Of a DNA stretch of 42,218 bases, positions 24,787-32,540 are shown in pieces (the first letter of the stretch is position 1; every line of letters begins with the position of its first letter). Under the pieces are notes generated by a model. The model was not told the origin of the DNA, ran no database searches, and saw nothing but the letters and a program-made list of their open reading frames with translations. The stretch spans positions 1 to 42,218 of the forward strand of contig JBELIG010000007.1 in NCBI GenBank assembly GCA_042091035.1, read 5' to 3'. The stretch comes from AM-2324 sp042091035. GTDB lineage: Bacteria > Bacteroidota > Bacteroidia > Chitinophagales > Saprospiraceae. The translations under genes were made by a program, and so were the position numbers.

Positions 24787-25596
24787 TTAGTCCCAAAGAG
24801 GAAGGTGGGTAAGATCAATGTCTGCTCCATAAAAATGCTGGGCAGTTTGAGCAAAGGATTCAGTTAGATCTGATACAAAAAACTTATGATCTCCTTTCTG
24901 TTTTTTCGGATTCAGGAGATCATGAGCTTCCAGTGTTTCGCGCACTGCTTTTGCTGCAAGCTCTGAGGATTCAAGGATTTGGATATCTGGACCCAGATAC
25001 TCACGAATTGAATTCTGGATGAGTGGATAGTGTGTACAGGCCAGTAAGAGTGCATTCATATCTTTAAACCCGGCATCACTTAAGTAATTTTTGATGATAG
25101 ATTGACTGATGTTGTTGTGCACAAAACCCTCTTCAATCATTGGTACAAATAGGGGTGTTGCTTGAGCATGAACTTCTAATTCCTCTTGATTTTCCTTAAG
25201 CTGCTTTTGGTAAACGCCTGATCGGATAGTTGCCTTAGTCGCTATGATCCCCACCTTGCTGAACTTTAGTTTTACACAAGCATCTACGAGTGGATCAACA
25301 ACATTGATTACATGCGTGCGGTCTTGGAAGAATTCCAGTAGCACTTTGTTTGCTGCCGTTGATGCTGAATTACATGCTACCACGACCATCTTACAATCTT
25401 GATCGAGTAAAAACTTAGCGATCCTTATGCTGTAATAGCGGATGGTATCGGGGGATTTATCCCCATAAGGAAGATGGGCGGTGTCTCCAAAATAAATGAA
25501 ATCTTCATTAGGTAATTCCTTAGCAATAGCGTTGGCAACGGTAAGTCCACCTATGCCGGAGTCGAATATTCCTATGGCCTGATTTTTAGACTTCAT
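24787..25596 (-). CDS. murI: glutamate racemase
   Basis: A 269-aa cofactor-independent racemase making D-glutamate for peptidoglycan. The N-terminal motif is IGIFDSGIGGLTV (8-20). The two catalytic cysteines are C75 in VVACNSAST and C187 in LLACTHYPL, and the substrate-binding YFGDTAHLPYG is present. Length is typical. It follows two ompH genes on the same strand, as in many Bacteroidota. A strong terminator ends only about 9 nt before its ATG, so it may be expressed by read-through. Confidence 0.95.
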   Translation of the reverse strand: MKSKNQAIGIFDSGIGGLTVANAIAKELPNEDFIYFGDTAHLPYGDKSPDTIRYYSIRIAKFLLDQDCKMVVVACNSASTAANKVLLEFFQDRTHVINVVDPLVDACVKLKFSKVGIIATKATIRSGVYQKQLKENQEELEVHAQATPLFVPMIEEGFVHNNISQSIIKNYLSDAGFKDMNALLLACTHYPLIQNSIREYLGPDIQILESSELAAKAVRETLEAHDLLNPKKQKGDHKFFVSDLTESFAQTAQHFYGADIDLTHLPLWD

Positions 25597-25604
25597 AATT
25601 AAGG

Positions 25605-25638
25605 ATAAAAAAAGAGGGTATATTGGATATACCCTCCG
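25605..25638 (-). terminator. terminator between the second ompH gene and murI
   Basis: On the minus strand a near-perfect hairpin (GAGGGTATAT paired with ATATACCCTC) is followed by seven T. It ends just upstream of the murI start at 25596, leaving no room for a promoter. Confidence 0.85.
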
Positions 25639-25659
25639 TTTATTTTTAATAAAAGACGA

Positions 25660-26169
25660 TTATAGTCTTTCCTGTACTTTGCTAGTTATGTCTAAAGCTG
25701 GATTTGCATATAGAATCACACCACCGGCTCCGCCTTGATTGATAATATAGCTATAACCCATTTCAGCAGCTATTTCGTCAACAATCTTGAAGATGCTCTC
25801 TTCTAAAGGTGCAAAAAGATCTGCCTGCTTTTCAGCAAGTTTTTGCTGACTTTCCTGAGAGAATTTTCTGATCTTCTCTTCCTCTGCTCCAAGTACTTTA
25901 TATGCTTCTTCTTCTTGCATCGGCGAAAGTTCCCCATTCTGAGCCTTAGCTGCATAGTCCTGCTGCTTTTGCTGATAAGAAGTAAGTAGTTGCTTGTATT
26001 TATTGTCAAGCTGTGTTGCATATGCTTCCAGGTTCGCTTGTAGCTGTTTAACCTCTGGCATTGCTTCTAGGATCGTATTTGTATTCACGTATCCCACCGG
26101 AGATTTTTGCGCATTCGCGTTAAAACCTAGGGACATGCAAGCAACAAGTAGAATTAAAAACTTTTTCAT
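25660..26169 (-). CDS. OmpH/Skp family periplasmic chaperone
   Basis: A 169-aa protein with a signal peptide (residues 1-20, FNANAQ at the cut) and an OmpH/Skp body: a short beta segment (VGYVNTNTILEAMPEV), a long coiled-coil hairpin (residues 40-120) and a terminal strand region (IINQGGAGGVILYANPALDIT). Skp binds unfolded outer-membrane proteins on their way to the BAM complex. A -7 box upstream suggests a promoter of its own in addition to transcription from the first copy. The two copies share the fold but are clearly diverged in sequence, as usual in this phylum. Confidence 0.9.
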   Translation of the reverse strand: MKKFLILLVACMSLGFNANAQKSPVGYVNTNTILEAMPEVKQLQANLEAYATQLDNKYKQLLTSYQQKQQDYAAKAQNGELSPMQEEEAYKVLGAEEEKIRKFSQESQQKLAEKQADLFAPLEESIFKIVDEIAAEMGYSYIINQGGAGGVILYANPALDITSKVQERL

Positions 26170-26197
26170 TGATTTGATACTTATAATTAGTAGTCGC

Positions 26198-26205
26198 CAA
26201 AAATA
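26198..26205 (-). promoter_or_regulatory. -7 promoter box for the second ompH gene
   Basis: TATTTTTG on the minus strand is an exact TAnnTTTG match about 28 nt upstream of the ATG at 26169, in the 60-bp gap between the two ompH genes. Confidence 0.45.
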
Positions 26206-26229
26206 CAGAAAAAAATAAGCTTTGACTTA

Positions 26230-26751
26230 TTACTTACCTAATTTTTGAAGGATCTTATCTGTAACATCATATTTTGCGTTGGCAAAGATCATACCAGAAG
26301 CAGATGCTTTGTCAAAGATAAAGTCGTATCCTTGATCATCGGCATAGTCTGTAATAGCTTGAAATACTTCTGCCTGTATGGGTTCGACAAGCTCTTGTCT
26401 CTTCTTAAACAAGTCACCTTCAGGTCCGAATTTACGCTTTTGCATTTCGCGAACTTCTTGCTCTTTTGCAATGATCTCGTCCTCGTATTTTTTACGTTCT
26501 TGATCACTCAGTAATACCTGTTCTGCCTGATAGCGATTGTATTGACTTTTTATATTATCGTATTCCAATGCGATTTCTTGTCTCCATTGAGATGCAATTT
26601 TATCAAGTTCTTCTTGAGCTGACTGATATTCTGTTATGCTACTAAGAATCTTATCCATATCAATGTAAGCGATTCTTTGTGCCTGAGCTGTATTTCCTAA
26701 CCCCGTAACAAATAACGTAGCGATTGCGAATAAAAAGGATTTCATTTTCAT
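26230..26751 (-). CDS. OmpH/Skp family periplasmic chaperone
   Basis: A 173-aa Skp-type chaperone: signal peptide (MKMKSFLFAIATLFVTGL, cut near TAQAQ), the strand RIAYIDMDKILSSITEY, a coiled-coil arm (residues 45-120) and the C-terminal strand YDFIFDKASASGMIFAN. I place the start at ATG 26751 (or 26745) because it begins the signal peptide directly; a frame open from 26808 adds 19 residues that would spoil it. Together with the next gene it forms the tandem ompH pair that in many Bacteroidota follows bamA. Here bamA lies 9 kb away. Confidence 0.9.
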   Translation of the reverse strand: MKMKSFLFAIATLFVTGLGNTAQAQRIAYIDMDKILSSITEYQSAQEELDKIASQWRQEIALEYDNIKSQYNRYQAEQVLLSDQERKKYEDEIIAKEQEVREMQKRKFGPEGDLFKKRQELVEPIQAEVFQAITDYADDQGYDFIFDKASASGMIFANAKYDVTDKILQKLGK

Positions 26752-26805
26752 AATTATTGTATTTATTGATGATAGGAGTTTTTCGTTTTGTTTACTATCT
26801 AATGC

Positions 26806-26813
26806 CAAATTTA
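26806..26813 (-). promoter_or_regulatory. -7 promoter box for the first ompH gene
   Basis: TAAATTTG on the minus strand is an exact TAnnTTTG match about 54 nt upstream of the chosen ATG at 26751. It lies inside the N-terminally extended frame, which supports the shorter start. Confidence 0.45.
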
Positions 26814-27021
26814 ATCAATTATTCTATTTATAGATTTAATTAAGCGTTAATGAAAATAGCACTTGGGCTAGTTTTTTAACATTTAATGCTAAGCTCTAAG
26901 GCCTTTATCGGTACTTTTTCTTAATAAAGAATAGTGAGATTAACACAAATTTAAGTTTGAGTCAAGTGTGATAATAGATAAATAGAATTGAAAAGGCTAG
27001 TTCAGTCAGAATTTCTTTTAC

Positions 27022-27029
27022 TATTTTTG
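27022..27029 (+). promoter_or_regulatory. -7 promoter box for hutH
   Basis: TATTTTTG is an exact TAnnTTTG match 17 nt before the hutH ATG, implying a very short leader. There is no obvious -33 TTG. Confidence 0.45.
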
Positions 27030-27046
27030 CATCAAATAGAACAGGT

Positions 27047-28567
27047 ATGAAAAATAATACGCAACTGGGGATAGAAGGACTTACAATCGAGGATTTAGAG
27101 CACATTATAAATAAAGATTCTACTATTGATATCAGCGAGGATCTTTGGAAAGCAGTGAAAAAGTGTAGAGACTACTTAGATAATAAGTTAGCAGATGGGG
27201 ATGCTTTGTATTATGGGATAAATACAGGTTTTGGCTCTTTGTGTGATATCGCTATCTCAAAAGATCAAATCAGTACTTTACAACATAATCTTGTACGTTC
27301 TCATGCATGTGGTATGGGGGATGAAGTTCCTCTTGATATCGTGCGGATTATCTTGCTCACCAAGATTCGCTCTTTATCTTATGGACATTCGGCTGTACAG
27401 CCAGAGGTGCTGCAGCGTTTGATTGATCAGTACAATTCAAAGCTGTTGCCAAAGATTTATGAGTTGGGCTCTCTTGGGGCTTCAGGTGATCTTGCTCCGC
27501 TAGCTCATTTGAGTCTTCCTTTGTTTGGAGAAGGTGAACTATGGCAGGGAGATGCTTGGGTTTCTGCTGATGCTGTACTTCAAGAAAAAAATTGGAAAAA
27601 GCTAGAACTGTCGTCTAAGGAAGGACTCGCACTGCTCAATGGTACACAGTTTTCCTTAAGCCATGGCCTATGGTCAGCTATTGAATTAAAACACCTTTGG
27701 AATCTTGCAACACTAACTGCTGCTATCTCCTTGGATGCTTTTGATTGTAGGATGAGTCCTTTTGATGAAAAACTACATCGAATCAGACCGCATGCAGGTC
27801 AAATAAAAACTGCTCAATCGATTCGAGGAATACTAGAAGATTCGGCTATAGCAAATGAAACAGAGAAAGCCTCTGTTCAAGATCCTTATGCCTTTCGATG
27901 TGTACCTCAGGTCCATGGAGCAAGTTGGGATAGTTTACAGTATTCAATTAGTGTTTTTGAAACTGAACTGAATGCAGTGACTGATAATCCAAACGTATTT
28001 CCAGATGAAGATGCTATACTCTCTGGGGGTAATTTCCATGCTCAGCCTTTGGCAGTCGTGTTGGACTTTTTAGCTATTGCGGCTTCTGAGTTGGGCTCTA
28101 TTTCTGAACGGAGAGTCTATCAATTGATCTCGGGACTTAGAGGTCTTCCAGCATTTTTAGTTGCTAATCCGGGATTGAATTCAGGGTTTATGATTCCTCA
28201 GTATACAGCTGCATCAATTGCAAGTCAAAATAAGCAGCTTTGTACACCAGCAAGTGTTGATTCTATTGTTTCTTCCAATGGACAGGAAGATCATGTGAGC
28301 ATGGCAGCAAATGCAGGGACAAAATTAACTAAGGTTATTCGAAACCTAGAACGCATATTAGCTATAGAGTTTATGACAGCAGCTCAGGCATTAGAGTTCA
28401 GAGCACCAAAGCAGTCATCGGAATTTATAATGGAATTGCTTAAATCTTATAGAGAAGTAGTTCCTTTTGTTGATGAAGATCGATTCCTATCTAAGGATAT
28501 GCACGAAACAGTTGACTTTTTACGTTCCAATAGAAATAGAATTGGAGAATTATTTGCCAAGATCTAA
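27047..28567 (+). CDS. hutH: histidine ammonia-lyase
   Basis: A 506-aa MIO-dependent aromatic amino acid lyase. The self-cyclising Ala-Ser-Gly triad is A145-S146-G147 in GSLGASGDLAPLAH, and YYGINTGFG (55-63) provides the catalytic tyrosine. The residues that set substrate choice read SH (S85-H86 in LVRSHACG), the histidine-lyase pair, instead of HL or FL typical of tyrosine and phenylalanine lyases. The product would be urocanate. No hutU, hutI or hutG lies in the window, so either the rest of the pathway is elsewhere or urocanate has another use. It has its own -7 box and is followed 36 nt later by an M48 protease gene. Confidence 0.9.
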   Translation: MKNNTQLGIEGLTIEDLEHIINKDSTIDISEDLWKAVKKCRDYLDNKLADGDALYYGINTGFGSLCDIAISKDQISTLQHNLVRSHACGMGDEVPLDIVRIILLTKIRSLSYGHSAVQPEVLQRLIDQYNSKLLPKIYELGSLGASGDLAPLAHLSLPLFGEGELWQGDAWVSADAVLQEKNWKKLELSSKEGLALLNGTQFSLSHGLWSAIELKHLWNLATLTAAISLDAFDCRMSPFDEKLHRIRPHAGQIKTAQSIRGILEDSAIANETEKASVQDPYAFRCVPQVHGASWDSLQYSISVFETELNAVTDNPNVFPDEDAILSGGNFHAQPLAVVLDFLAIAASELGSISERRVYQLISGLRGLPAFLVANPGLNSGFMIPQYTAASIASQNKQLCTPASVDSIVSSNGQEDHVSMAANAGTKLTKVIRNLERILAIEFMTAAQALEFRAPKQSSEFIMELLKSYREVVPFVDEDRFLSKDMHETVDFLRSNRNRIGELFAKI

Positions 28568-28603
28568 AATATAATTGATCACCACCTCATAAATTATTCA
28601 AAC

Positions 28604-29419
28604 ATGTTATCAAGTCAAAATTTAATAAAACACACGGTATTATCCACTCTTTCAATAGTGGTGGTGGGTTTCCTTTTGGTATCCTGTAGCCCAAAACCCG
28701 GGAAGGGTTTTAATCTCTTTAGTATTGAGGATGAAAAAACACTTGGTGAGCAGGTTAGGACAGAGATCGAGAGTAACCCGAAAGAATATCCAATTCTTTC
28801 AGAGCAGAATAATTCAGAAGTCTATAAGTATATCCGTGGTCTTTCAAATTCAATAGTTAATAGTGGAAAACTTAGCCATAGGAATGAGTTTGCATGGGAA
28901 GTTAAGATCATCAAGGATGATGAGACACTCAATGCTTTCTGTACACCAGGAGGATATATTTATGTATATACTGGGCTGATCAAATTCTTGGATAGTGAGG
29001 ATGAGCTTATGGGAGTTTTAGGTCATGAGATAGCTCATGCAGATCTAAGACATTCTACTAGGCAACTTACCAAAATTATGGGCTTACAGGTACTTCTTTC
29101 TGTGGTTTCTGGAAATTCCGATCCCTCTATGATGGAGCAAATCGCATTAGCGTTGACTTCTTTGAAGTTTTCAAGGACACATGAGACAGAGGCGGATGAA
29201 CATTCTGTGCATTATCTTTGTAATTCAGGCTATAATGCAGCTGGGGCAGCTGGGTTTTTTGAAAAACTACAAGGTAGTAGTACCCCGCCTGAGTTTATAT
29301 CGACACATCCAGATCCAGGAAATCGTGTAGAGAATATTCATCTAAAAGAACAAGAAATGGGTTGTCGAGGAAGGAACACAAACGTAGCACGATATACAAA
29401 AATGAAAAAGTTGTTGTAA
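28604..29419 (+). CDS. M48-family metalloprotease lipoprotein
   Basis: A 271-aa lipoprotein with lipobox LVSC near residue 28. The zinc site is GHEIAH (HExxH) near residue 145, with the third ligand supplied by the ETEADEHSVHYL helix near residue 197. This is the arrangement of periplasmic M48 peptidases such as BepA and LoiP, which act in outer-membrane protein quality control. No TPR domain is present, so it is closer to LoiP/YcaL than to BepA. It probably sits on the periplasmic face of a membrane; substrates are unknown. A strong terminator follows its stop. Confidence 0.9.
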   Translation: MLSSQNLIKHTVLSTLSIVVVGFLLVSCSPKPGKGFNLFSIEDEKTLGEQVRTEIESNPKEYPILSEQNNSEVYKYIRGLSNSIVNSGKLSHRNEFAWEVKIIKDDETLNAFCTPGGYIYVYTGLIKFLDSEDELMGVLGHEIAHADLRHSTRQLTKIMGLQVLLSVVSGNSDPSMMEQIALALTSLKFSRTHETEADEHSVHYLCNSGYNAAGAAGFFEKLQGSSTPPEFISTHPDPGNRVENIHLKEQEMGCRGRNTNVARYTKMKKLL

Positions 29420-29440
29420 TCTGCAGCACAGTTCTCTAAA

Positions 29441-29476
29441 CAAAAGGTCGCAATACATTGCGACCTTTTGTTTTTT
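29441..29476 (+). terminator. rho-independent terminator after the M48 gene
   Basis: A 13-bp perfect stem (29441-29453 with 29458-29470) with a TACA tetraloop is followed by six T. It overlaps the beginning of an open frame from 29468, one reason for choosing the later start of the next gene. Confidence 0.92.
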
Positions 29477-29515
29477 AGTTTAAATTGGTGGACGTATCCT
29501 CGAAACAATCTATCA

Positions 29516-31135
29516 ATGAATTACAAGGTATTTGTTCTTATTATCTCCTTGCTTATTTCTTTTTCCATGCAGTCCCATGCACAGGAATTAGTGAAATTAC
29601 CTGCTCCTTTAAATACTGATGATAAGGATGAGATTCTTCCTGTTATCAATCAAACAGGAGATATATTAATGTTTACTCGCGTTGCGGCGAAGGATTACGA
29701 AAGAGTTTTATTGGTCAATGGTGAAAACCTCTTTGACCAAGATGAAAAACTTGCAGAATCAATACTCCGAGATATTTATACTGATCTAGGCGAATCCAAG
29801 AATATACACCCTTCAAATTCTGTTTTTAATCAAGATATATTGGAAGCTAGAATTCAAGGAGGGAATCCGGTAAGTGTAAATCATCCGGCCTATCCCTTGA
29901 ATAATGCCTTACCTAATTCCGTGTTAGCTACTATTTCAGATCAAGATACCTACATCGTCAATAATATTTATTACCGCTCCGGTGGTATGGACGAAGGCAT
30001 ATCTATGGTTCGAAAGGGTAGTAATGGTCATTGGACCTTTCCACAGCCAATCAAAGTGGAGGATCTCAAAACTGCCTCTAGTGGTTTTAGTATGTGCAGT
30101 AATAGAGATGGGTCTGTTTTTATATTTTCATTGGATCGCAAGGATTCTAAAGGTGAAACAGACTTGTATGTTAGTTTTAAACAATCAGACGGCAGCTATA
30201 GCAAGCCTTACCAAATTAAGAATTGGGTTAATACAATGTATCGCGAGACAAATCCTACTTTGTCTAAGGATGGACGGACCTTGTTTTTTAGTAGCAACCG
30301 AGTAGGTTCGCAAGGCATGGATATTTACTATTCAAAACGAACTTCAGAAAGTTGGATGGAGTGGACTTCACCAGAAAAGTTAGAGCATCCAGTAAACTCT
30401 GTGGGCGATGAAAGTCAGCCTCAATTTGACGAAACGAATGGATATCTTTACTTCTCGTCTAATAGAGCAGGTAGCATGGATATATACAAATATCCATTCG
30501 GAATAGATGAAGAGATTCGCATTGACCTTAGTGGATTAGTAACAGAATTACATTCCGGAAGACCCTTGAAAGCTATGGTGCGTGTTGAGGTAGAGGAAAA
30601 AGGATTTGCAAGAACTATTGCTGTTAATTCAAGTGGTAAGTTTTTGGTCGACATACCCATAGGGCAACGGGTACGATTTACAGCCGAAAAGCACGGTTAT
30701 TTTTCATCTACTAGGGAGGTTTATATTGGTCAATCTTATGATGAGACCAAGGTGTTGAGTTTGGGCTTGAGTAAGGTGAAACTTGAAAAAGGTACCGAGA
30801 ACCAGGTTTTCTTTGAGCAATCTTCCTTGGAGATAATTGATCAAGCAAGTGCTGCATTTAAGGTGGAGGATTTCATTAAGCAAATGAAAAAAAATCCAAG
30901 AATGATACTTGTTGTTGAGGGCCATACCGATAATATGGGACAGTGGACGAATCTATTGAACTTATCAAAAGATAGAGCTAAGTTAGTTCGTGGAATGTTG
31001 ATTGAGGCAGGTGCAAATCCAATTCGTATTCAGATTGCTGCCTATGGTGCAGATCGACCTATTGCATCCAATGAAACAGAAAAGAGCAGATCAAAGAACA
31101 GAAGAGTGACCTTTACTATCAAAGAAAACAAATAA
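29516..31135 (+). CDS. OmpA-family protein with PD40 propeller
   Basis: A 539-aa exported protein. The signal peptide begins at ATG 29516 (MNYKVFVLIISLLISF, cut near SHAQ); the frame open from 29468 would start inside the terminator and precede the signal peptide with 16 unsuitable residues. Residues 30-330 are PD40 blades (DGRTLFFSSNRVGSQGMDIYY; YLYFSSNRAGSMDIYKY), residues 345-420 a regulatory-like beta-sandwich and residues 425-539 an OmpA peptidoglycan-binding domain (EGHTDNMGQWTNLLNLSKDRA; SKNRRVTF). It resembles the protein at 14120-16051 without the TPR part. It is probably periplasmic and peptidoglycan-bound. A PAP2-like gene follows 27 nt later with its own -7 box. Confidence 0.88.
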   Translation: MNYKVFVLIISLLISFSMQSHAQELVKLPAPLNTDDKDEILPVINQTGDILMFTRVAAKDYERVLLVNGENLFDQDEKLAESILRDIYTDLGESKNIHPSNSVFNQDILEARIQGGNPVSVNHPAYPLNNALPNSVLATISDQDTYIVNNIYYRSGGMDEGISMVRKGSNGHWTFPQPIKVEDLKTASSGFSMCSNRDGSVFIFSLDRKDSKGETDLYVSFKQSDGSYSKPYQIKNWVNTMYRETNPTLSKDGRTLFFSSNRVGSQGMDIYYSKRTSESWMEWTSPEKLEHPVNSVGDESQPQFDETNGYLYFSSNRAGSMDIYKYPFGIDEEIRIDLSGLVTELHSGRPLKAMVRVEVEEKGFARTIAVNSSGKFLVDIPIGQRVRFTAEKHGYFSSTREVYIGQSYDETKVLSLGLSKVKLEKGTENQVFFEQSSLEIIDQASAAFKVEDFIKQMKKNPRMILVVEGHTDNMGQWTNLLNLSKDRAKLVRGMLIEAGANPIRIQIAAYGADRPIASNETEKSRSKNRRVTFTIKENK

Positions 31136-31140
31136 TTGAT

Positions 31141-31148
31141 TATTTTTG
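31141..31148 (+). promoter_or_regulatory. -7 promoter box (TATTTTTG)
   Basis: An exact TAnnTTTG match 14 nt before the ATG at 31163. Transcription from the preceding OmpA gene may also continue into this gene. Confidence 0.4.
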
Positions 31149-31162
31149 CTTAAAATCTGCAA

Positions 31163-31825
31163 ATGATCAAAGGGTTTTCAAAGTTGATTTCATTGGTGTT
31201 TCACCCGCTGTTTATAATTACATATGTAACGGTGTTCTACCTTGCAGTAGATCCTTATGGATTTGGTGTGCCAACAATAGGTACCCAGGTTCCTTTTATA
31301 TTGATGATTTTTTTTACAACTGCTATCATTCCCATCATTGCAGTTTTGCTGATGAAATTTTTAGGACTTGTGGAGAGTCTTGAGTTGAAAGATGCCAAAG
31401 AACGCATCGGACCTTATATCATTACAGGTATTTTTTATATCTGGCTCACAGTAAATCTGTTCAATAGCAGTGAGGTCCCTAAGCTTTATATAATCTTTGT
31501 ATTAGGATCTGCAATTGGTTTATTTGTATCCTTTTTTATCAACAACTTTACCAAGATATCAGCACATGGTGTTGGTATGGGTGGGATGCTAGGTTTTTTT
31601 CTCCTTTTGTTGCAAAGTCCAGTCCAAAAGATTTGGTTAGAGATTAGTAGCAGTCAGGCAATAGGAATTCCAGTTATTTTTGTTTTTCTGTTGGCTGTAT
31701 TCCTAACAGGTCTTGTGGGTACCTCAAGATTATTACTCAAGGCACATGAAGCCAAAGAAGTTTTTCAGGGCATTCTGGTTGGAATAAGTTCTATATTTTT
31801 TGCTTTGGCATTTATTGGAATGTAA
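31163..31825 (+). CDS. PAP2-like membrane protein
   Basis: A 220-aa polytopic membrane protein with about six predicted helices. Three short segments correspond to the PAP2 phosphatase motifs: KDAKERIGP near residue 76 (motif 1), ISAHGVGMGG near 131 (motif 2, with the His of the usual SGH) and GTSRLLLKAHEAKEV near 187 (motif 3, with Glu where Asp is usual). Spacing and residues deviate from active lipid phosphatases, so activity is uncertain. The 3' end overlaps the convergent acyltransferase gene by 14 bp; both could act on membrane lipids. Confidence 0.65.
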   Translation: MIKGFSKLISLVFHPLFIITYVTVFYLAVDPYGFGVPTIGTQVPFILMIFFTTAIIPIIAVLLMKFLGLVESLELKDAKERIGPYIITGIFYIWLTVNLFNSSEVPKLYIIFVLGSAIGLFVSFFINNFTKISAHGVGMGGMLGFFLLLLQSPVQKIWLEISSSQAIGIPVIFVFLLAVFLTGLVGTSRLLLKAHEAKEVFQGILVGISSIFFALAFIGM

Positions 31826-32366
31826 AGCCGTCCTCAGGTCGTTTTCCCACCTTATCTGAAAAGAAATTTTTCATAATTGGAACATCTTGCTTATAGTCGC
31901 CACTTGGATCAAAGGGCTCTGCTACTACGATTTGCTTTCTTGAATAGTCGAACGAAACCATTACGATTGGCACCTTGGCATTCATAGCAAGATAGTAAAA
32001 ACCAGTTTTGAGTTTTTCTGCTTTTGAGCGAGTACCCTCAGGGGCTAAGCATATTGCAAATCGATCTTCTTTTTGATATAGTTCCGTTATTGAATCTACA
32101 AAGTTTTGACTTTTTTTGCGATCAACGGGGTAGCCACCCAAAGCTTTGAAAATATAGCCAAATGGCCATTTGAAGAGCGATTTTTTTCCGACAAAATATA
32201 CATGGGGCGCCTTTTGTGCAGCTCGAAGTAAAATACCTAGGGGGAAATCCCAGTTGGAGGTATGTGGGATCTCTATGATTACATATTTATCTAATTCGTT
32301 GAGATTCCAGCCTACGATTTTCCAGTTGACAAGGCGTAAAATAAATTTGGCTAATAAGCTACCCAT
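31812..32366 (-). CDS. 1-acyl-sn-glycerol-3-phosphate acyltransferase-like protein (PlsC family)
   Basis: A 184-aa PlsC-type acyltransferase. The catalytic HX4D motif is HTSNWD in IPHTSNWDFPLG (about 32-43), the acyl/glycerophosphate-binding segment includes KKSLFKWPFG, and motif III reads APEGTRSK. A single amphipathic or hydrophobic N-terminal segment suggests membrane association. I start it at ATG 32366, giving the usual short N-terminus (MGSLLAKFILRL); the frame is open to 32438 with 24 extra residues. This short subfamily differs from canonical PlsC and may acylate other lipids or ornithine-type acceptors; the substrate is not visible. Confidence 0.85.
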   Translation of the reverse strand: MGSLLAKFILRLVNWKIVGWNLNELDKYVIIEIPHTSNWDFPLGILLRAAQKAPHVYFVGKKSLFKWPFGYIFKALGGYPVDRKKSQNFVDSITELYQKEDRFAICLAPEGTRSKAEKLKTGFYYLAMNAKVPIVMVSFDYSRKQIVVAEPFDPSGDYKQDVPIMKNFFSDKVGKRPEDGFTFQ

Positions 32367-32513
32367 GATAAAATAATTGGTTTGTGTAAAGTTAAAAATA
32401 TGCTTGAAATAATATGGCAGAAATCTAAATTTCAACATTTAGTGAACTTGAACGATATGTAATACAGATTACATATATATATTATTGTTATTAGTAATCC
32501 ATCCATTTAAGTT

Positions 32514-32521
32514 TATATTTG
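32514..32521 (+). promoter_or_regulatory. -7 promoter box for the CotH gene
   Basis: TATATTTG is an exact TAnnTTTG match 19 nt upstream of the ATG at 32541. TTA at 32491-32493 occupies the expected -33 position. Confidence 0.45.
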
Positions 32522-32540
32522 TAGTACTTCAAGCCAGAAC

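Larger units (their letters stand above)
26752..27046. other. 295-bp divergent intergenic region between ompH and hutH
   Basis: AT-rich, without a plausible gene or RNA. It holds outward-facing promoter boxes for both flanking genes. Confidence 0.5.

Noticed and set aside
26752..26808. N-terminal extension of the first OmpH/Skp protein.
   Set aside because: The signal peptide starts at ATG 26751, and the exact -7 box lies within the extended part.
27047..28567. Tyrosine ammonia-lyase of a flexirubin or aryl-polyene pathway.
   Set aside because: The selectivity pair is SH (histidine type), and no aryl-polyene genes are present.
29468..29515. N-terminal extension of the second OmpA/PD40 protein.
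   Set aside because: It begins inside the M48 terminator hairpin and would place 16 residues ahead of a normal signal peptide.
32367..32438. N-terminal extension of the PlsC-like acyltransferase.
   Set aside because: Family members start close to the residues following ATG 32366; the upstream codons show no family feature.
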